A stretch of 64,000 nt of DNA, from positions 124,001-188,000 of the forward strand of contig CALIEB010000024.1 in the NCBI GenBank assembly GCA_938022205.1. The letters run 5' to 3'. The notes under the pieces are model-generated. The model saw only the letters and a program-made list of their open reading frames with translations, was not told the origin of the DNA and made no database searches. This document shows, in pieces, positions 42,501 through 50,304 of this stretch. The stretch comes from an uncultured Anaerolineae bacterium (GTDB lineage: Bacteria > Chloroflexota > Anaerolineae > Aggregatilineales > Phototrophicaceae). The number at the start of each line of letters is the position of its first letter. The stretch's first letter is position 1. The position numbers were made by a program, and so were the translations under genes.

Positions 42501-43991
42501 TGGGATTGGCGCGAGGCGCGTCCGCTGCACACGTTAGAAGGGCACACGGCAGCCGTTGCCGCTCTGGACATCAGCCCTGACGGGCGACAGCTGCTTAGCG
42601 GCGCACGCGACGGCAAGCTCTTGCTGTGGGACGTGGCAACGCGCACGGTGCTGCGCACGTTAGAAGGACATAGCACCGCCATTACCGCCATTGACATCAG
42701 CACGGACGGCAAACGTGCGGTCAGCGGCTCGGGCGACGGCACGCTGCTGCTGTGGCGGCTGGAAGACGGCACGCCGCTGACGCGCCTTATCAACACCACC
42801 CCCGACGTGCGTGCCGCCGTCTTTACGCCCGACGACACGCTGGTGATTGGCGGCGGCGCAGACGGCAGCGTTCAGCTGTGGTCAACCGCCACTGGCTTGG
42901 AAATCGACCGCTTGAGAGGGCATCGCGGCGGCATTTTGAGCGCGGCACTCGCGCCGAACGGTCGTCTGCTCGTCACTGGGTCGGTAGATAACACGGCGCG
43001 CGTCTGGCAAGTGGGCAACGCCGGCGAAATCGCTAACGAGATCGTACACGACGGGCGCATCACCGAGCTGGTGGTAGGTGCGAGCGGCACGCGCTACACA
43101 GCGGCAGTGGACGGCGTGCTGCGCGTGACCGCACCCGACGATACGCTGCGCGCTAGCTATCGTTATGAGCAGCCCATCCTTGCGCTGGCGGTGCGCGCCG
43201 ACGAAGCGCGGGCATTGGTGGGCTTGCGCGATGGCACGCTCATTGAAGTTGCCCTTGCTGACGGGCAAGTCGTGCGCACGCTGGACAAGCACAGCAGCAG
43301 CGTGCTAGCGGCAGCCTATTCCCCCAACGGGGAGCTAGCGGTTTCGAGCAGCCAAAACGGCGAGATTGTCTTGTGGGATTTGGCTACGTCGGCGCAGCGT
43401 TTGCGCTATGACGCACCCAGCGGCGCGGCACACAGCGTGACGTTCACGCCTGACGGCAAGCAACTCATCGCTAGCACGGGCGCGAACACGCTGCTGCTGT
43501 GGTCGTTGGAAAGCCCTGCGCCTTTGCGCACGTTCAGCGGGCATACCAGCACCATCTTTGCTAGCGCGCTCAGCCCAGATGGCGCGCTGCTCGCCAGCGG
43601 CGGACGTGACGGCGTGGTCATCCTTTGGAACGTGGCGACAGGACAAGAGCAAGGACGGTTTGTCGTCGGCACGGACACCATTTGGAGCTTAGCCTTCGAC
43701 AGCAGCGGACGGTCGCTAGCGGTCGGCACGTCGAGCGGCATGATTCACGTGGTAGACATAGCGAGCTTGGGCGTGTTCCAACGTTTCCATGCGACAGGCA
43801 ACGTGTTCGTCGTGGGCTTTGACACGCAGCAAGCGCGCCTGTTCAGCGGGCAAGACAACGGTGCGCTCACAACGTGGCAAACCTTTACGCCTGAAACGTT
43901 GGTAACGTGGGCGCGGCAGAACCGCTACATCCGCGAGCTAGACTGCTTTGAGCGCGAACAGTATCGCCTTGACAAAGGCAATTGCTCCTAG
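39588..43991 (+). CDS. Ser/Thr protein kinase fused to nSTAND1 NTPase and WD40 propellers
   Basis: 1467 residues. Residues 12-270 form a PknB-type kinase with GTGGFGAVY, Lys43 in VAIKIIW, HRDIKPEN (133-140) and DFGIA (153-157), all intact. From about 300 an nSTAND1 module follows (NPYKGLRAFQESDAALFFGRE; Walker A GPSGSGKSS near 340; Walker B FLLIDQFEEVF). One membrane helix lies near 763-785 (LLVVVLLVAMVGAFGL). The rest, about 860-1450, is 13-14 WD40 blades (VWDVANCK, HTLEGHTAAVAALDISPDG). The kinase and NTPase are cytoplasmic, so the propellers face outside. It looks like a one-protein sensor; the target is unknown. AAGGAAG precedes the ATG. Confidence 0.9.
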   Translation: MVMSSPIGKVVKSYELEGLIGTGGFGAVYRARQAVVAREVAIKIIWPAFANHPNFIRRFEAEAQLVAGLEHPYIVPLYDYWRDPDGAYIVMRYLRGGALRDRMDSKLSLETISKILENIANALAMAHRYGVVHRDIKPENILLDENDNAYLADFGIAQILASRKEDDDMAGMGSPAYAAPEQLSGGITSPQTDIYSLGMVLFELLAGEHPFPDLGELSMTQMLKLRTTTPLPNILSYDATLPAAVNDVIQKATAFDPKVRYTDALSLAYAFEEAANVRTKLTRMTKVVKTGEHIPNPYKGLRAFQESDAALFFGREALIARLVNRLRDGEDYYRFLAIVGPSGSGKSSVARAGLLPTLRKGALENSQDWFYAEMIPSAHPFQELENVLLGLATDRHDALAERMKRDENALHEALVQLLPSDGELFLLIDQFEEVFTLVGDEALVSQFIQLLYVAVTHPESRLRLVVTIRADFYDRPLLQPRMSDLMRERTEVVVPLSTHELERVIVEPARAVGVSYEESLVVAIIAEVKEQPAALPLLQYALSELFEQREENFIPYRAYQKLSGVRGALAKRADELYQAFDPLHRDMMRQLFLRLITLGEGTEDTRRRALLAEVQDIKQGAAAEAMRYVIETLGKARLITFDRDPITRSPTVEVTHEAIIREWDKLRGWLDESRNDVRLQRALQNLSHEWYNADQDSSFLLSGIRLEQYEKWLEQTTVELTQQERVFLEASIAERRQREEAERARAERERQLEEQAVQRLRLLVVVLLVAMVGAFGLTGFALTERARAEQSAEEARASAAISRSSAFEAGARNAQADDNGDLAIVLALLANELPDAPIQSRSTLANIALARGTRLLIPAHDAAVSGTAVSPDGTHFATASLDATIKVWRMDNGELVCKLQGHGGDVESVRFSPDSAYIVSSSVDFTAMVWDVANCKQVSRLVGHSAPVRQAVFTPDGAQVITGSSDNTLKVWDWREARPLHTLEGHTAAVAALDISPDGRQLLSGARDGKLLLWDVATRTVLRTLEGHSTAITAIDISTDGKRAVSGSGDGTLLLWRLEDGTPLTRLINTTPDVRAAVFTPDDTLVIGGGADGSVQLWSTATGLEIDRLRGHRGGILSAALAPNGRLLVTGSVDNTARVWQVGNAGEIANEIVHDGRITELVVGASGTRYTAAVDGVLRVTAPDDTLRASYRYEQPILALAVRADEARALVGLRDGTLIEVALADGQVVRTLDKHSSSVLAAAYSPNGELAVSSSQNGEIVLWDLATSAQRLRYDAPSGAAHSVTFTPDGKQLIASTGANTLLLWSLESPAPLRTFSGHTSTIFASALSPDGALLASGGRDGVVILWNVATGQEQGRFVVGTDTIWSLAFDSSGRSLAVGTSSGMIHVVDIASLGVFQRFHATGNVFVVGFDTQQARLFSGQDNGALTTWQTFTPETLVTWARQNRYIRELDCFEREQYRLDKGNCS

Positions 43992-44158
43992 CCAGCCGCC
44001 TTTGCTTGCGCACACGCTTGCAAGTTCTTTGCGGCTAGGGCTGAGTAGCAAGCAGCCTTAGGCGTGTTCGCTTTGTGTGTCGTTCCTTGCACTTGACGGG
44101 TGCGGGCAAAAGGCGCAAACTAAGTGCCTAACCCATCAGCACGAGGAACAACACAGGC

Positions 44159-45460
44159 ATGAACAAAACGGTTGCCATTATCGGCGCGGGCGCAACAGGG
44201 CTTGCCGCCGCCTATGACCTCGCACGGCGCGGCTTTCGTGTGACGCTTTACGAGGGCGAAGGCGTGCTAGGCGGGCTGGCAAGCGGCTTTCAGGACGACA
44301 ATTGGGCGTGGTCGCTTGAAAAGTTCTACCACCATTGGTTTGAGGGCGACAAGGCGATTTTAGGCTTAATTGCCGAGCTGGGCATGAGCGATGACGTGCT
44401 GTTCCCGCGCCCGAAAACCAGTTATTGGGTAGACGGGCGCATCTACCGTTCGGAGATTGCGCTGTCTGCGCTGCGGCTGCCGCTGTCGCCGCTGTCGCTA
44501 GCACGCTTTGCCTTGACGGGCGCGTATCTCAAGCTCACGCCGTTTTGGCAACCTCTAGAGCGCGTGACGGCGGACGCTTGGATGCGCTTCTACATGGGAC
44601 AAGAAGCCTACGAGAAGTTCTTCAAGCCGCTGCTGATAGGCAAGTTTGGCGAACACTACGACCGCGTGAACATGGCGTGGATGTGGGCGCGCATCGTCTC
44701 GCGCAGCCTCAAGCTCGGCACGTTTAAGGGCGGCTTCCAGCGGTTTTTGGACGCTTTTGGGCAGCGACTGCGTGAGCTAGGCGTGGACATTCAGCTCAAC
44801 ACCCGCGTCGAGCGCGTCGACTTAGACGGCTTGATGCCCACTGTGACGGTGGCGGGCGAAACGCGGCATTACGATTGGGTGATTAGCACGACCTCGCCTG
44901 CCATCATGTTGCGGCTCGCGCCCAAGCTGGCGGACACGCACTACGGCGACCAAATGCGCGCCCTTGAGAGCATCGGCGGGCTGTGCGTGGTGCTTGCGCT
45001 CAAGCAGCAGGTGCTAACCGACGGCACGTATTGGCTGAATTTGCCCGCTAGCACGCCCGACAAGCGCGCCAACCCTTTTCCCTTCTTGGCGTTAGTGGAA
45101 CACACGAACTATCTCGACAAGGCGCATTACGGGGGTGACCACATCGTCTACTGCGGCGACTATGCTCCTGCCGACCACGAGTATTTTGCGCTGACGGAAA
45201 GCGAGCTGGTGGCGCGCTTCTTGCCTGCGCTCAAGCGCGTGAACTCCGCGTTCGACGAGCGTTGGGTGCGTAAGGCGTGGGTGTGGCGCGCACCCTACGC
45301 CCAGCCTGTGCCAACCCTCAACCACTCTGAGAACATTCCCGCCTTACAAACGCCGCTGCCCAACGTCATCTGGGCGAGCATGTCGCAGGTCTACCCTTGG
45401 GACAGAGGCACGAACTACGCCGTAGCGATGGGGCGGCAGGTAGCCAGCATGGTGAAATAA
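44159..45460 (+). CDS. Flavin amine-oxidase/protoporphyrinogen-oxidase-like oxidoreductase
   Basis: 433 residues. The FAD motif VAIIGAGATGLAAAYDLARRG at the N-terminus is followed by YEGEGVLGGLASGF (second FAD contact). The middle holds MRFYMGQEAYEKFFKPLLIGKFG, and the C-terminus has PLPNVIWASMSQVYPWDRGTNYAVAMG, which closes the FAD site. This fits the HemY/UDP-galactopyranose-mutase-like amine-oxidase superfamily; membership in a narrower subfamily cannot be fixed by eye. No heme genes are next to it. The 167 bases upstream contain TTGACG near 44093 as a weak -35 only. Confidence 0.8.
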   Translation: MNKTVAIIGAGATGLAAAYDLARRGFRVTLYEGEGVLGGLASGFQDDNWAWSLEKFYHHWFEGDKAILGLIAELGMSDDVLFPRPKTSYWVDGRIYRSEIALSALRLPLSPLSLARFALTGAYLKLTPFWQPLERVTADAWMRFYMGQEAYEKFFKPLLIGKFGEHYDRVNMAWMWARIVSRSLKLGTFKGGFQRFLDAFGQRLRELGVDIQLNTRVERVDLDGLMPTVTVAGETRHYDWVISTTSPAIMLRLAPKLADTHYGDQMRALESIGGLCVVLALKQQVLTDGTYWLNLPASTPDKRANPFPFLALVEHTNYLDKAHYGGDHIVYCGDYAPADHEYFALTESELVARFLPALKRVNSAFDERWVRKAWVWRAPYAQPVPTLNHSENIPALQTPLPNVIWASMSQVYPWDRGTNYAVAMGRQVASMVK

Positions 45461-45464
45461 GCGC

Positions 45465-45529
45465 GCCCGCCACGACACTATCGCCATAGCGGGCGACATT
45501 GTTCGGCACGCAGACAAAAGCGTGCCGAA
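45465..45529. terminator. Two hairpins between convergent genes
   Basis: GCCCGC ... GCGGGC (45465-45494) and, better, TTCGGCACGC, eight bases, GCGTGCCGAA (45502-45529), a perfect 10-base inverted repeat. They lie between the stops of the flavoprotein (plus) and the thiolase (minus). No long T-run follows, so it may act as a bidirectional pause or terminator structure. Confidence 0.55.
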
Positions 45530-45535
45530 GGCGTA

Positions 45536-46690
45536 TTAGTTCAAGCTCTCCACTAACGTGGCGGTGGCCATGCCGCCGCCGCAGCACATGCTCTGCAAGC
45601 CAATGCGCACGTTGTGCGTTTCCAGCGCGTTGAGCAGCGTCGTCATCAAGCGCGCGCCGCTGCCACCAAGCGGATGTCCGAGCGCAATCGCGCCGCCATG
45701 CACGTTGACCTTGCTCAGGTCGGCGTGAAGTTCCCTCTCCCACATGCGCACGACCGTGGCGAACGCCTCGTTAATCTCGAAGAGGTCGACATCCGCCATG
45801 CTCATGCCCGCCCGCGCCAAGATTTTTTGCGTGGCAGGCACGGGACCGGTAAGCATGAGGTGCGGGTCGCTGCCGACAGTGACGCTGTGCAGCACACGGG
45901 CGCGTGGCTTCAAGCCCAACTGGCGCGCCTTTTCTGCCGTCATCACCAACACCGCCGCCGCGCCGTCGCTGATTTGGCTGCTGTTGCCGGCGGTAGTCAC
46001 GCCGTTGGGCGTAAACGACGGCTGCAGCTCGCGCATCTTGTCGCGGTTGGCGTTGGGGCGCACGCCTTGGTCGTAGGTGACCGTCATCAGGTTGCCTGCG
46101 TCATCCACGCCTGTGATAGGGGCAATCTCGCGGTCGAATACGCCGGACTGCATGGCTTTGGCGGCGCGCATGTGGCTCTCATAGCCCAAATCGTCCACTT
46201 CGTCGCGGGTGATGCCCCACTTCTGGGCAATCTCATCGCTGGCGACACCCTGATTAATCATGTTGTGCGCTTCCATAATCGTGTCGGTGAAGGGGCTGCC
46301 GTTGGTCAGGCTGCTGCCCATCGGGACGCGCGTCATGCTCTCCACGCCGCCGGCAATCACCACGTCCATCTGCCCGCTGGCAACCAGCGCGGCGGCGAAA
46401 TGCACGGCTTGCTGGCTGCTGCCGCACTGAAAGTCGACGGTGGTGGCGGGAATTTGGATGGGCAACTCGGCTTCTAGCACGACGTTGCGCGCGATGTTGA
46501 ACGTTTGCTCTGCCACTTGGCTCACGCAGCCGAAGATGACGTGGTCGAGCACATCGGGGCTGAGGCTGGTGCGCTCGAGAAGGGCTTTCACGACGTGCGC
46601 GCCCAGCTTGACGGGGTGCTGCTCACGCAGCCAGCCGTTGCGCTTGCCCAACGGCGTGCGCACGGCATCGACAATCACTACTTCGCTCAT
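45536..46690 (-). CDS. Thiolase (acetyl-CoA acyltransferase, steroid/fatty-acyl type)
   Basis: 384 residues. Catalytic Cys89 is in VDFQCGSSQQAVHF, His in NVHGGAIALGHPLGGSG, and the second Cys in SMCCGGGMATATLVE. The VDFQCGSSQQ motif is that of FadA5/FadA6-like thiolases that cleave longer or ring-derived 3-ketoacyl-CoA, rather than the acetoacetyl type seen at 4103-5311. It would release acetyl-CoA at the end of beta-oxidation. The start was chosen at the ATG after AAAGGAG. A perfect palindrome at 46715-46734 lies between the ribosome site and the candidate -10 (46749-46754), so repression by a ligand-sensing regulator is likely. Confidence 0.9.
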   Translation of the reverse strand: MSEVVIVDAVRTPLGKRNGWLREQHPVKLGAHVVKALLERTSLSPDVLDHVIFGCVSQVAEQTFNIARNVVLEAELPIQIPATTVDFQCGSSQQAVHFAAALVASGQMDVVIAGGVESMTRVPMGSSLTNGSPFTDTIMEAHNMINQGVASDEIAQKWGITRDEVDDLGYESHMRAAKAMQSGVFDREIAPITGVDDAGNLMTVTYDQGVRPNANRDKMRELQPSFTPNGVTTAGNSSQISDGAAAVLVMTAEKARQLGLKPRARVLHSVTVGSDPHLMLTGPVPATQKILARAGMSMADVDLFEINEAFATVVRMWERELHADLSKVNVHGGAIALGHPLGGSGARLMTTLLNALETHNVRIGLQSMCCGGGMATATLVESLN

Positions 46691-46714
46691 GAGAAACTCC
46701 TTTATGGTCTTGAA

Positions 46715-46734
46715 AATCAAATCTAAATTTGATT
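46715..46734. promoter_or_regulatory. Operator-like palindrome upstream of the thiolase gene
   Basis: AATCAAAT, four bases, ATTTGATT: a perfect 8-base inverted repeat with a TA-rich core, in the leader of the minus-strand thiolase, 14 bases downstream of a TATGAT -10. Size and symmetry suit a TetR- or MarR-type repressor. The regulator gene is not in this window. Confidence 0.5.
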
Positions 46735-46856
46735 ATGCTGATGTTCTTATCATAGCGCACTTTTGCCCGTTTGTGGACAAACAATCAGCATCTTCTAACA
46801 CACCTTGCTTATGAAAAACATGAGCAAGCACTCAGGAAAACGGTCTAGCCTCTTGC

Positions 46857-46885
46857 TTGTTTGTTGGCGCGTTCTTTGGTAGAAT
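46857..46885 (+). promoter_or_regulatory. Sigma70-like promoter for the cytochrome oxidase genes
   Basis: TTGTTT (46857-46862), a 17-base spacer and TAGAAT (46880-46885), about 95 bases before the coxB ATG. It would serve coxB and coxA. The region 46691-46979 has no gene and is shared with the divergent thiolase promoter. Confidence 0.5.
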
Positions 46886-46979
46886 GTGGCTAGCAGCTTG
46901 TGTAAAAACGAACAAACCTTTTCGATACGGTCTTTTCCTAACACACCAAACGCCGCAAGGCTTTCTTTAGGTAGGTATT

Positions 46980-48404
46980 ATGGATATTCCTCAACCCAAC
47001 ACGCATCGTTCAAACGTCGTGCCAAGTATCCTGACACTGGCTATTTTCTTGGTGATTATCGCGCTGGGCGGGGTCGCGCTCTCGCAGCTGAGTTGGGTGT
47101 TCTTGCCCGCGCAAGCCTCGCTGCAAGCACGCAACACTGACGGGCTGGTGCAGCTGCTGCTGTTGATAGGTGGCATCGTCTTCACGTTGGTGCATGTGCT
47201 GCTGATTTATTCCATCTTCAAGTTCCGCGCTAAAGCCAACGACACCAGCGACGGCGCGCATTTTCACGGCAACACCACGCTTGAGGTCGTTTGGACGATT
47301 ATCCCAGCCGTTGTCGTAGCAGTGCTAGCCGTCTTGAGCTATGATGTCTGGGTGCGCAACAGCCAACCCCAAGAACAAGTCAACTTCGTCAACGGTGAGT
47401 CCATCACCATGCGGGCGATTGGGGCGCGCTATGCGTGGACGTTTGAGTACGACACCAACGTGCCGCTGCCGTTAGAAGAAGGACAAACGCTAGCGGAGGG
47501 CGAAAAAGCACCCACCGTGAGCTTCGTCAGCAGCCAGCTGCACACCTACGTTGGGCAGCACGTCAAACTCGAGATGTCAACCAGAGATGTCATCCATTCG
47601 TTCTGGGTGCCGGCGATGCGCGTCAAGCAAGACCTGCTGCCCGGTCGCGTGTCGGAAGTCCGCTTTGACCCCATCGCCACCGCTGGCGGCTTCCCCTATC
47701 GCTTGGATGAGAACGGCGTGCGCGTGGCGTTAACCCCCGAACAAGCGCAGCTTTCCACCGAAGAAGCCAAAGCCCAAGGGCTGGACAACCGCTTTGCCGT
47801 CTACCGCGTCGTGTGTACCGAGCTTTGCGGCAGCGGGCATGGCGAGATGTACGCCGAGCTGTTCGTGCATGAGAACGAAGAAGCCTATCTGGCGAACTTC
47901 TTTGACCGTCAAGTGTTCGCCGTGCTGAACCCACCGGACGACCCTGTGCAGCAAGGGCGGCTCGTGCTGCAAAGCGGCGCGTACCCCTGTGCCAACTGCC
48001 ACATCCTCAGCTCGCAGGGTTGGGTGGGCGTGACGGGTCCCAGCCTGAACGGCATCGGGCAGCGCGCGGCACGGCGTGTAGGCGGGCAGTCCGCCATTGA
48101 GTACCTCGCTACCTCGATTATGCTGCCCAACGAGTATGTGGTGCCGGGCTATGCGGCAGGACAGATGCCACACTTCGGCTTCAGCGACACCTCGCCGACG
48201 GGCGCAGCGTCGTACAACCGCATGCCCGAAAGCGACCTCATCGCCATTATCGCCTATCTCTGCACGCAGACCGAAAGCGGCGACCCCGCCGAAAACGCCT
48301 GCGGGCTGGAGTTTGCTGACGGCACGCTGGTCGACATTGACGCAGCCAAAGCGCAAATCGAGGCGGTCACCAGCACCTACCGCGCGCTCTTCGGCACGGA
48401 ATAA
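46980..48404 (+). CDS. coxB: Cytochrome c oxidase subunit II with fused cytochrome c domain
   Basis: 474 residues. Three hydrophobic segments (about 16-40, 57-80 and 100-122) anchor it; an outer cupredoxin domain follows. CuA ligands are present: DVIHSFWVP (His) and CTELCGSGHGEM (two Cys, His, Met). A C-terminal class I cytochrome c carries CANCH at residues 337-341 and a possible Met ligand in AGQMPHF. This is the caa3 arrangement, so soluble cytochrome c is not needed as a separate carrier. It takes electrons into the subunit I copper-heme site encoded 87 bases downstream. Confidence 0.95.
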   Translation: MDIPQPNTHRSNVVPSILTLAIFLVIIALGGVALSQLSWVFLPAQASLQARNTDGLVQLLLLIGGIVFTLVHVLLIYSIFKFRAKANDTSDGAHFHGNTTLEVVWTIIPAVVVAVLAVLSYDVWVRNSQPQEQVNFVNGESITMRAIGARYAWTFEYDTNVPLPLEEGQTLAEGEKAPTVSFVSSQLHTYVGQHVKLEMSTRDVIHSFWVPAMRVKQDLLPGRVSEVRFDPIATAGGFPYRLDENGVRVALTPEQAQLSTEEAKAQGLDNRFAVYRVVCTELCGSGHGEMYAELFVHENEEAYLANFFDRQVFAVLNPPDDPVQQGRLVLQSGAYPCANCHILSSQGWVGVTGPSLNGIGQRAARRVGGQSAIEYLATSIMLPNEYVVPGYAAGQMPHFGFSDTSPTGAASYNRMPESDLIAIIAYLCTQTESGDPAENACGLEFADGTLVDIDAAKAQIEAVTSTYRALFGTE

Positions 48405-48490
48405 GTCAACCTTGTGGGCGCGGATGCCACACGCCGCGCCTTCTTAACACGTCAACCTTAAAAACGTTTTATTGGCAGAAAGGCAACTGT

Positions 48491-50209
48491 ATGGCAACCA
48501 TCTCTGTACCCATCGGACAGACCGCTGTCCCCAACCGCAAGATGCCCTCGCTAGCGACATATCTTAGCTGGAGCATCGACCACAAAATCATCGGCGTGCA
48601 GTATGGCGTGACCGCGCTGCTGTTCTTCCTGATTGGCGGCGCGCTGGCTCTGGCTATCCGCTGGGAGCTGCTCACGCCAACGTTAGACGTGATGGCGGAC
48701 GGCACGTCCTACAACCAGCTGTTCAGCATTCACGGCTCGGTGATGCTGTTCCTGTGGGTCATCCCCATGTTCGGCGCGTTTGGGAACTATATTCTGCCGC
48801 TGCAGCTGGGCGCGAAAGACATGGCGTTCCCTTGGTTGAATGCCTTCGCTTTCTGGCTCATTCCCCCTGCGGGCATTATGATGCTGATGGGTTACTTTGT
48901 CGGACAAACGGAAGCGGGTTGGACATCCTATCCGCCGCTTAGCACGCTCTTCAGCGGCGACGGGCAAACGCTGTGGGCGATGAGCGTTCACCTGCTCGGC
49001 GCGTCGTCTATCTTGGGCGCGATTAACTTCATCGTCACCATCCTCAACATGCGCCCCGAGAGCATGAGCATTTGGCAGATGCCGCTGTTCAGCTGGGCAA
49101 TCCTTGCCACGAGCTTCATCGTCGTCATGGCAACCCCCTTCTTGGCAGGCGCGCTGACGCTGCTGCTGCTCGACCGCGTCGGCGGCACGGCGTTCTTCGA
49201 CGCGACGCGCGGCGGCGACGTGCTACTATGGCAGAACGTGTTCTGGTTCTACAGTCATCCGGCGGTGTACATCATGGTGCTGCCGGGCATGGGCATCTTG
49301 AGCGAGGTACTGAGCGTCCACAGTCGTAAGCCCATCTTCGGCTATCGCATGATTGCCCTCTCGAGCATGGCGATTGCTGGCATCGGCTTCACGGTCTGGG
49401 CGCACCACATGTTCACCAGCTTGCAGCCCGAGCTGCGCATCCCCTTCATGATTACGACCATGATTATCGCCGTGCCGACGGGCATCAAGATCTTCTCGTG
49501 GATTGGCACGATTTGGGGCGGCAAAATCCGCTTCACCAGCGCGATGCTGTTCGCGCTCGGTTTCTTGAGCATGTTCGTGATTGGCGGCATCAGCGGCGTG
49601 ATGCTGGCGGCAGTGCCGTTCAACTACCAAGCGCATGACACCTACTTCGTCGTCAGCCACTTCCACTTCGTGCTGTTCGGCGGCAGCGTGTTCGCCATTT
49701 ACGCTGGCTTGTACCACTGGTATCCGAAGGTGACAGGGCGCATGCTCGACGAACGCTTGGGGCGGCTGCACTTCGTGCTGACCTACTTCGGCTTCTTCTT
49801 CACCTTCTTCCCGATGCACATCGTCGGCATCTTAGGCATGCCGCGCCGCGTGGCGGTCTACGCGCCCGAGTTCACCGACCTCAATCGCCTGATTAGCTTC
49901 GCCTCGTTCGTGCTGGGGTTCAGCACGCTGGTGGTGATTTATAACATGGTGGTCAGCTTCTATCGCGGGCGCGTGGCGGGTGCGAACCCTTGGCGCGCGT
50001 TGACGCTGGAATGGGCGACTACCTCGCCGCCGCCGGCGTGGAACTTTGACGATGACCCCGTGCCGTTCGAAGACCCCTACGGCTACGGCACCGAAGCCGC
50101 AGCGGCGTATCTTGACGCGATTGACGCGACCTTTGGCGTGCCGGACAACACGGGCAGCGCGGCAAGTACGCCACGCTTGCGCCCGGCTACCGCGCCGGCA
50201 GGCGACTAA
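48491..50209 (+). CDS. coxA: Cytochrome c oxidase subunit I (A2-type)
   Basis: 572 residues, about 12 membrane helices. The low-spin heme ligand His is in SIHGSVMLF; the active-site block FWFYSHPAVYIM has CuB His256 and the cross-linked Tyr260, and further ligands lie in WAHHMFT and VVSHFHFVLFGG. At the proton-channel Glu position Ala262 replaces Glu (HPAVY for HPEVY) and the preceding Tyr254-Ser255 pair is the YS motif of A2-type oxidases. It reduces oxygen to water and pumps protons. Subunit III and assembly genes are not next to it; the next gene is an SH3b protein after a strong terminator. Confidence 0.95.
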   Translation: MATISVPIGQTAVPNRKMPSLATYLSWSIDHKIIGVQYGVTALLFFLIGGALALAIRWELLTPTLDVMADGTSYNQLFSIHGSVMLFLWVIPMFGAFGNYILPLQLGAKDMAFPWLNAFAFWLIPPAGIMMLMGYFVGQTEAGWTSYPPLSTLFSGDGQTLWAMSVHLLGASSILGAINFIVTILNMRPESMSIWQMPLFSWAILATSFIVVMATPFLAGALTLLLLDRVGGTAFFDATRGGDVLLWQNVFWFYSHPAVYIMVLPGMGILSEVLSVHSRKPIFGYRMIALSSMAIAGIGFTVWAHHMFTSLQPELRIPFMITTMIIAVPTGIKIFSWIGTIWGGKIRFTSAMLFALGFLSMFVIGGISGVMLAAVPFNYQAHDTYFVVSHFHFVLFGGSVFAIYAGLYHWYPKVTGRMLDERLGRLHFVLTYFGFFFTFFPMHIVGILGMPRRVAVYAPEFTDLNRLISFASFVLGFSTLVVIYNMVVSFYRGRVAGANPWRALTLEWATTSPPPAWNFDDDPVPFEDPYGYGTEAAAAYLDAIDATFGVPDNTGSAASTPRLRPATAPAGD

Positions 50210-50234
50210 GCGCGCTTGTTTCTTTGCACTTCAC

Positions 50235-50267
50235 ACAGCCGTCCGCACAGGACGGCTGTTTTGTTTT
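50235..50267 (+). terminator. Rho-independent terminator after coxA
   Basis: ACAGCCGTCC, five bases, GGACGGCTGT, followed by TTTGTTTTT: a perfect 10-base stem with a T-rich tail, 26 bases after the coxA stop. Confidence 0.9.
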
Positions 50268-50304
50268 TGCGCTACAATAGAGGGTGTAACGAAAGGATGC
50301 CTCT

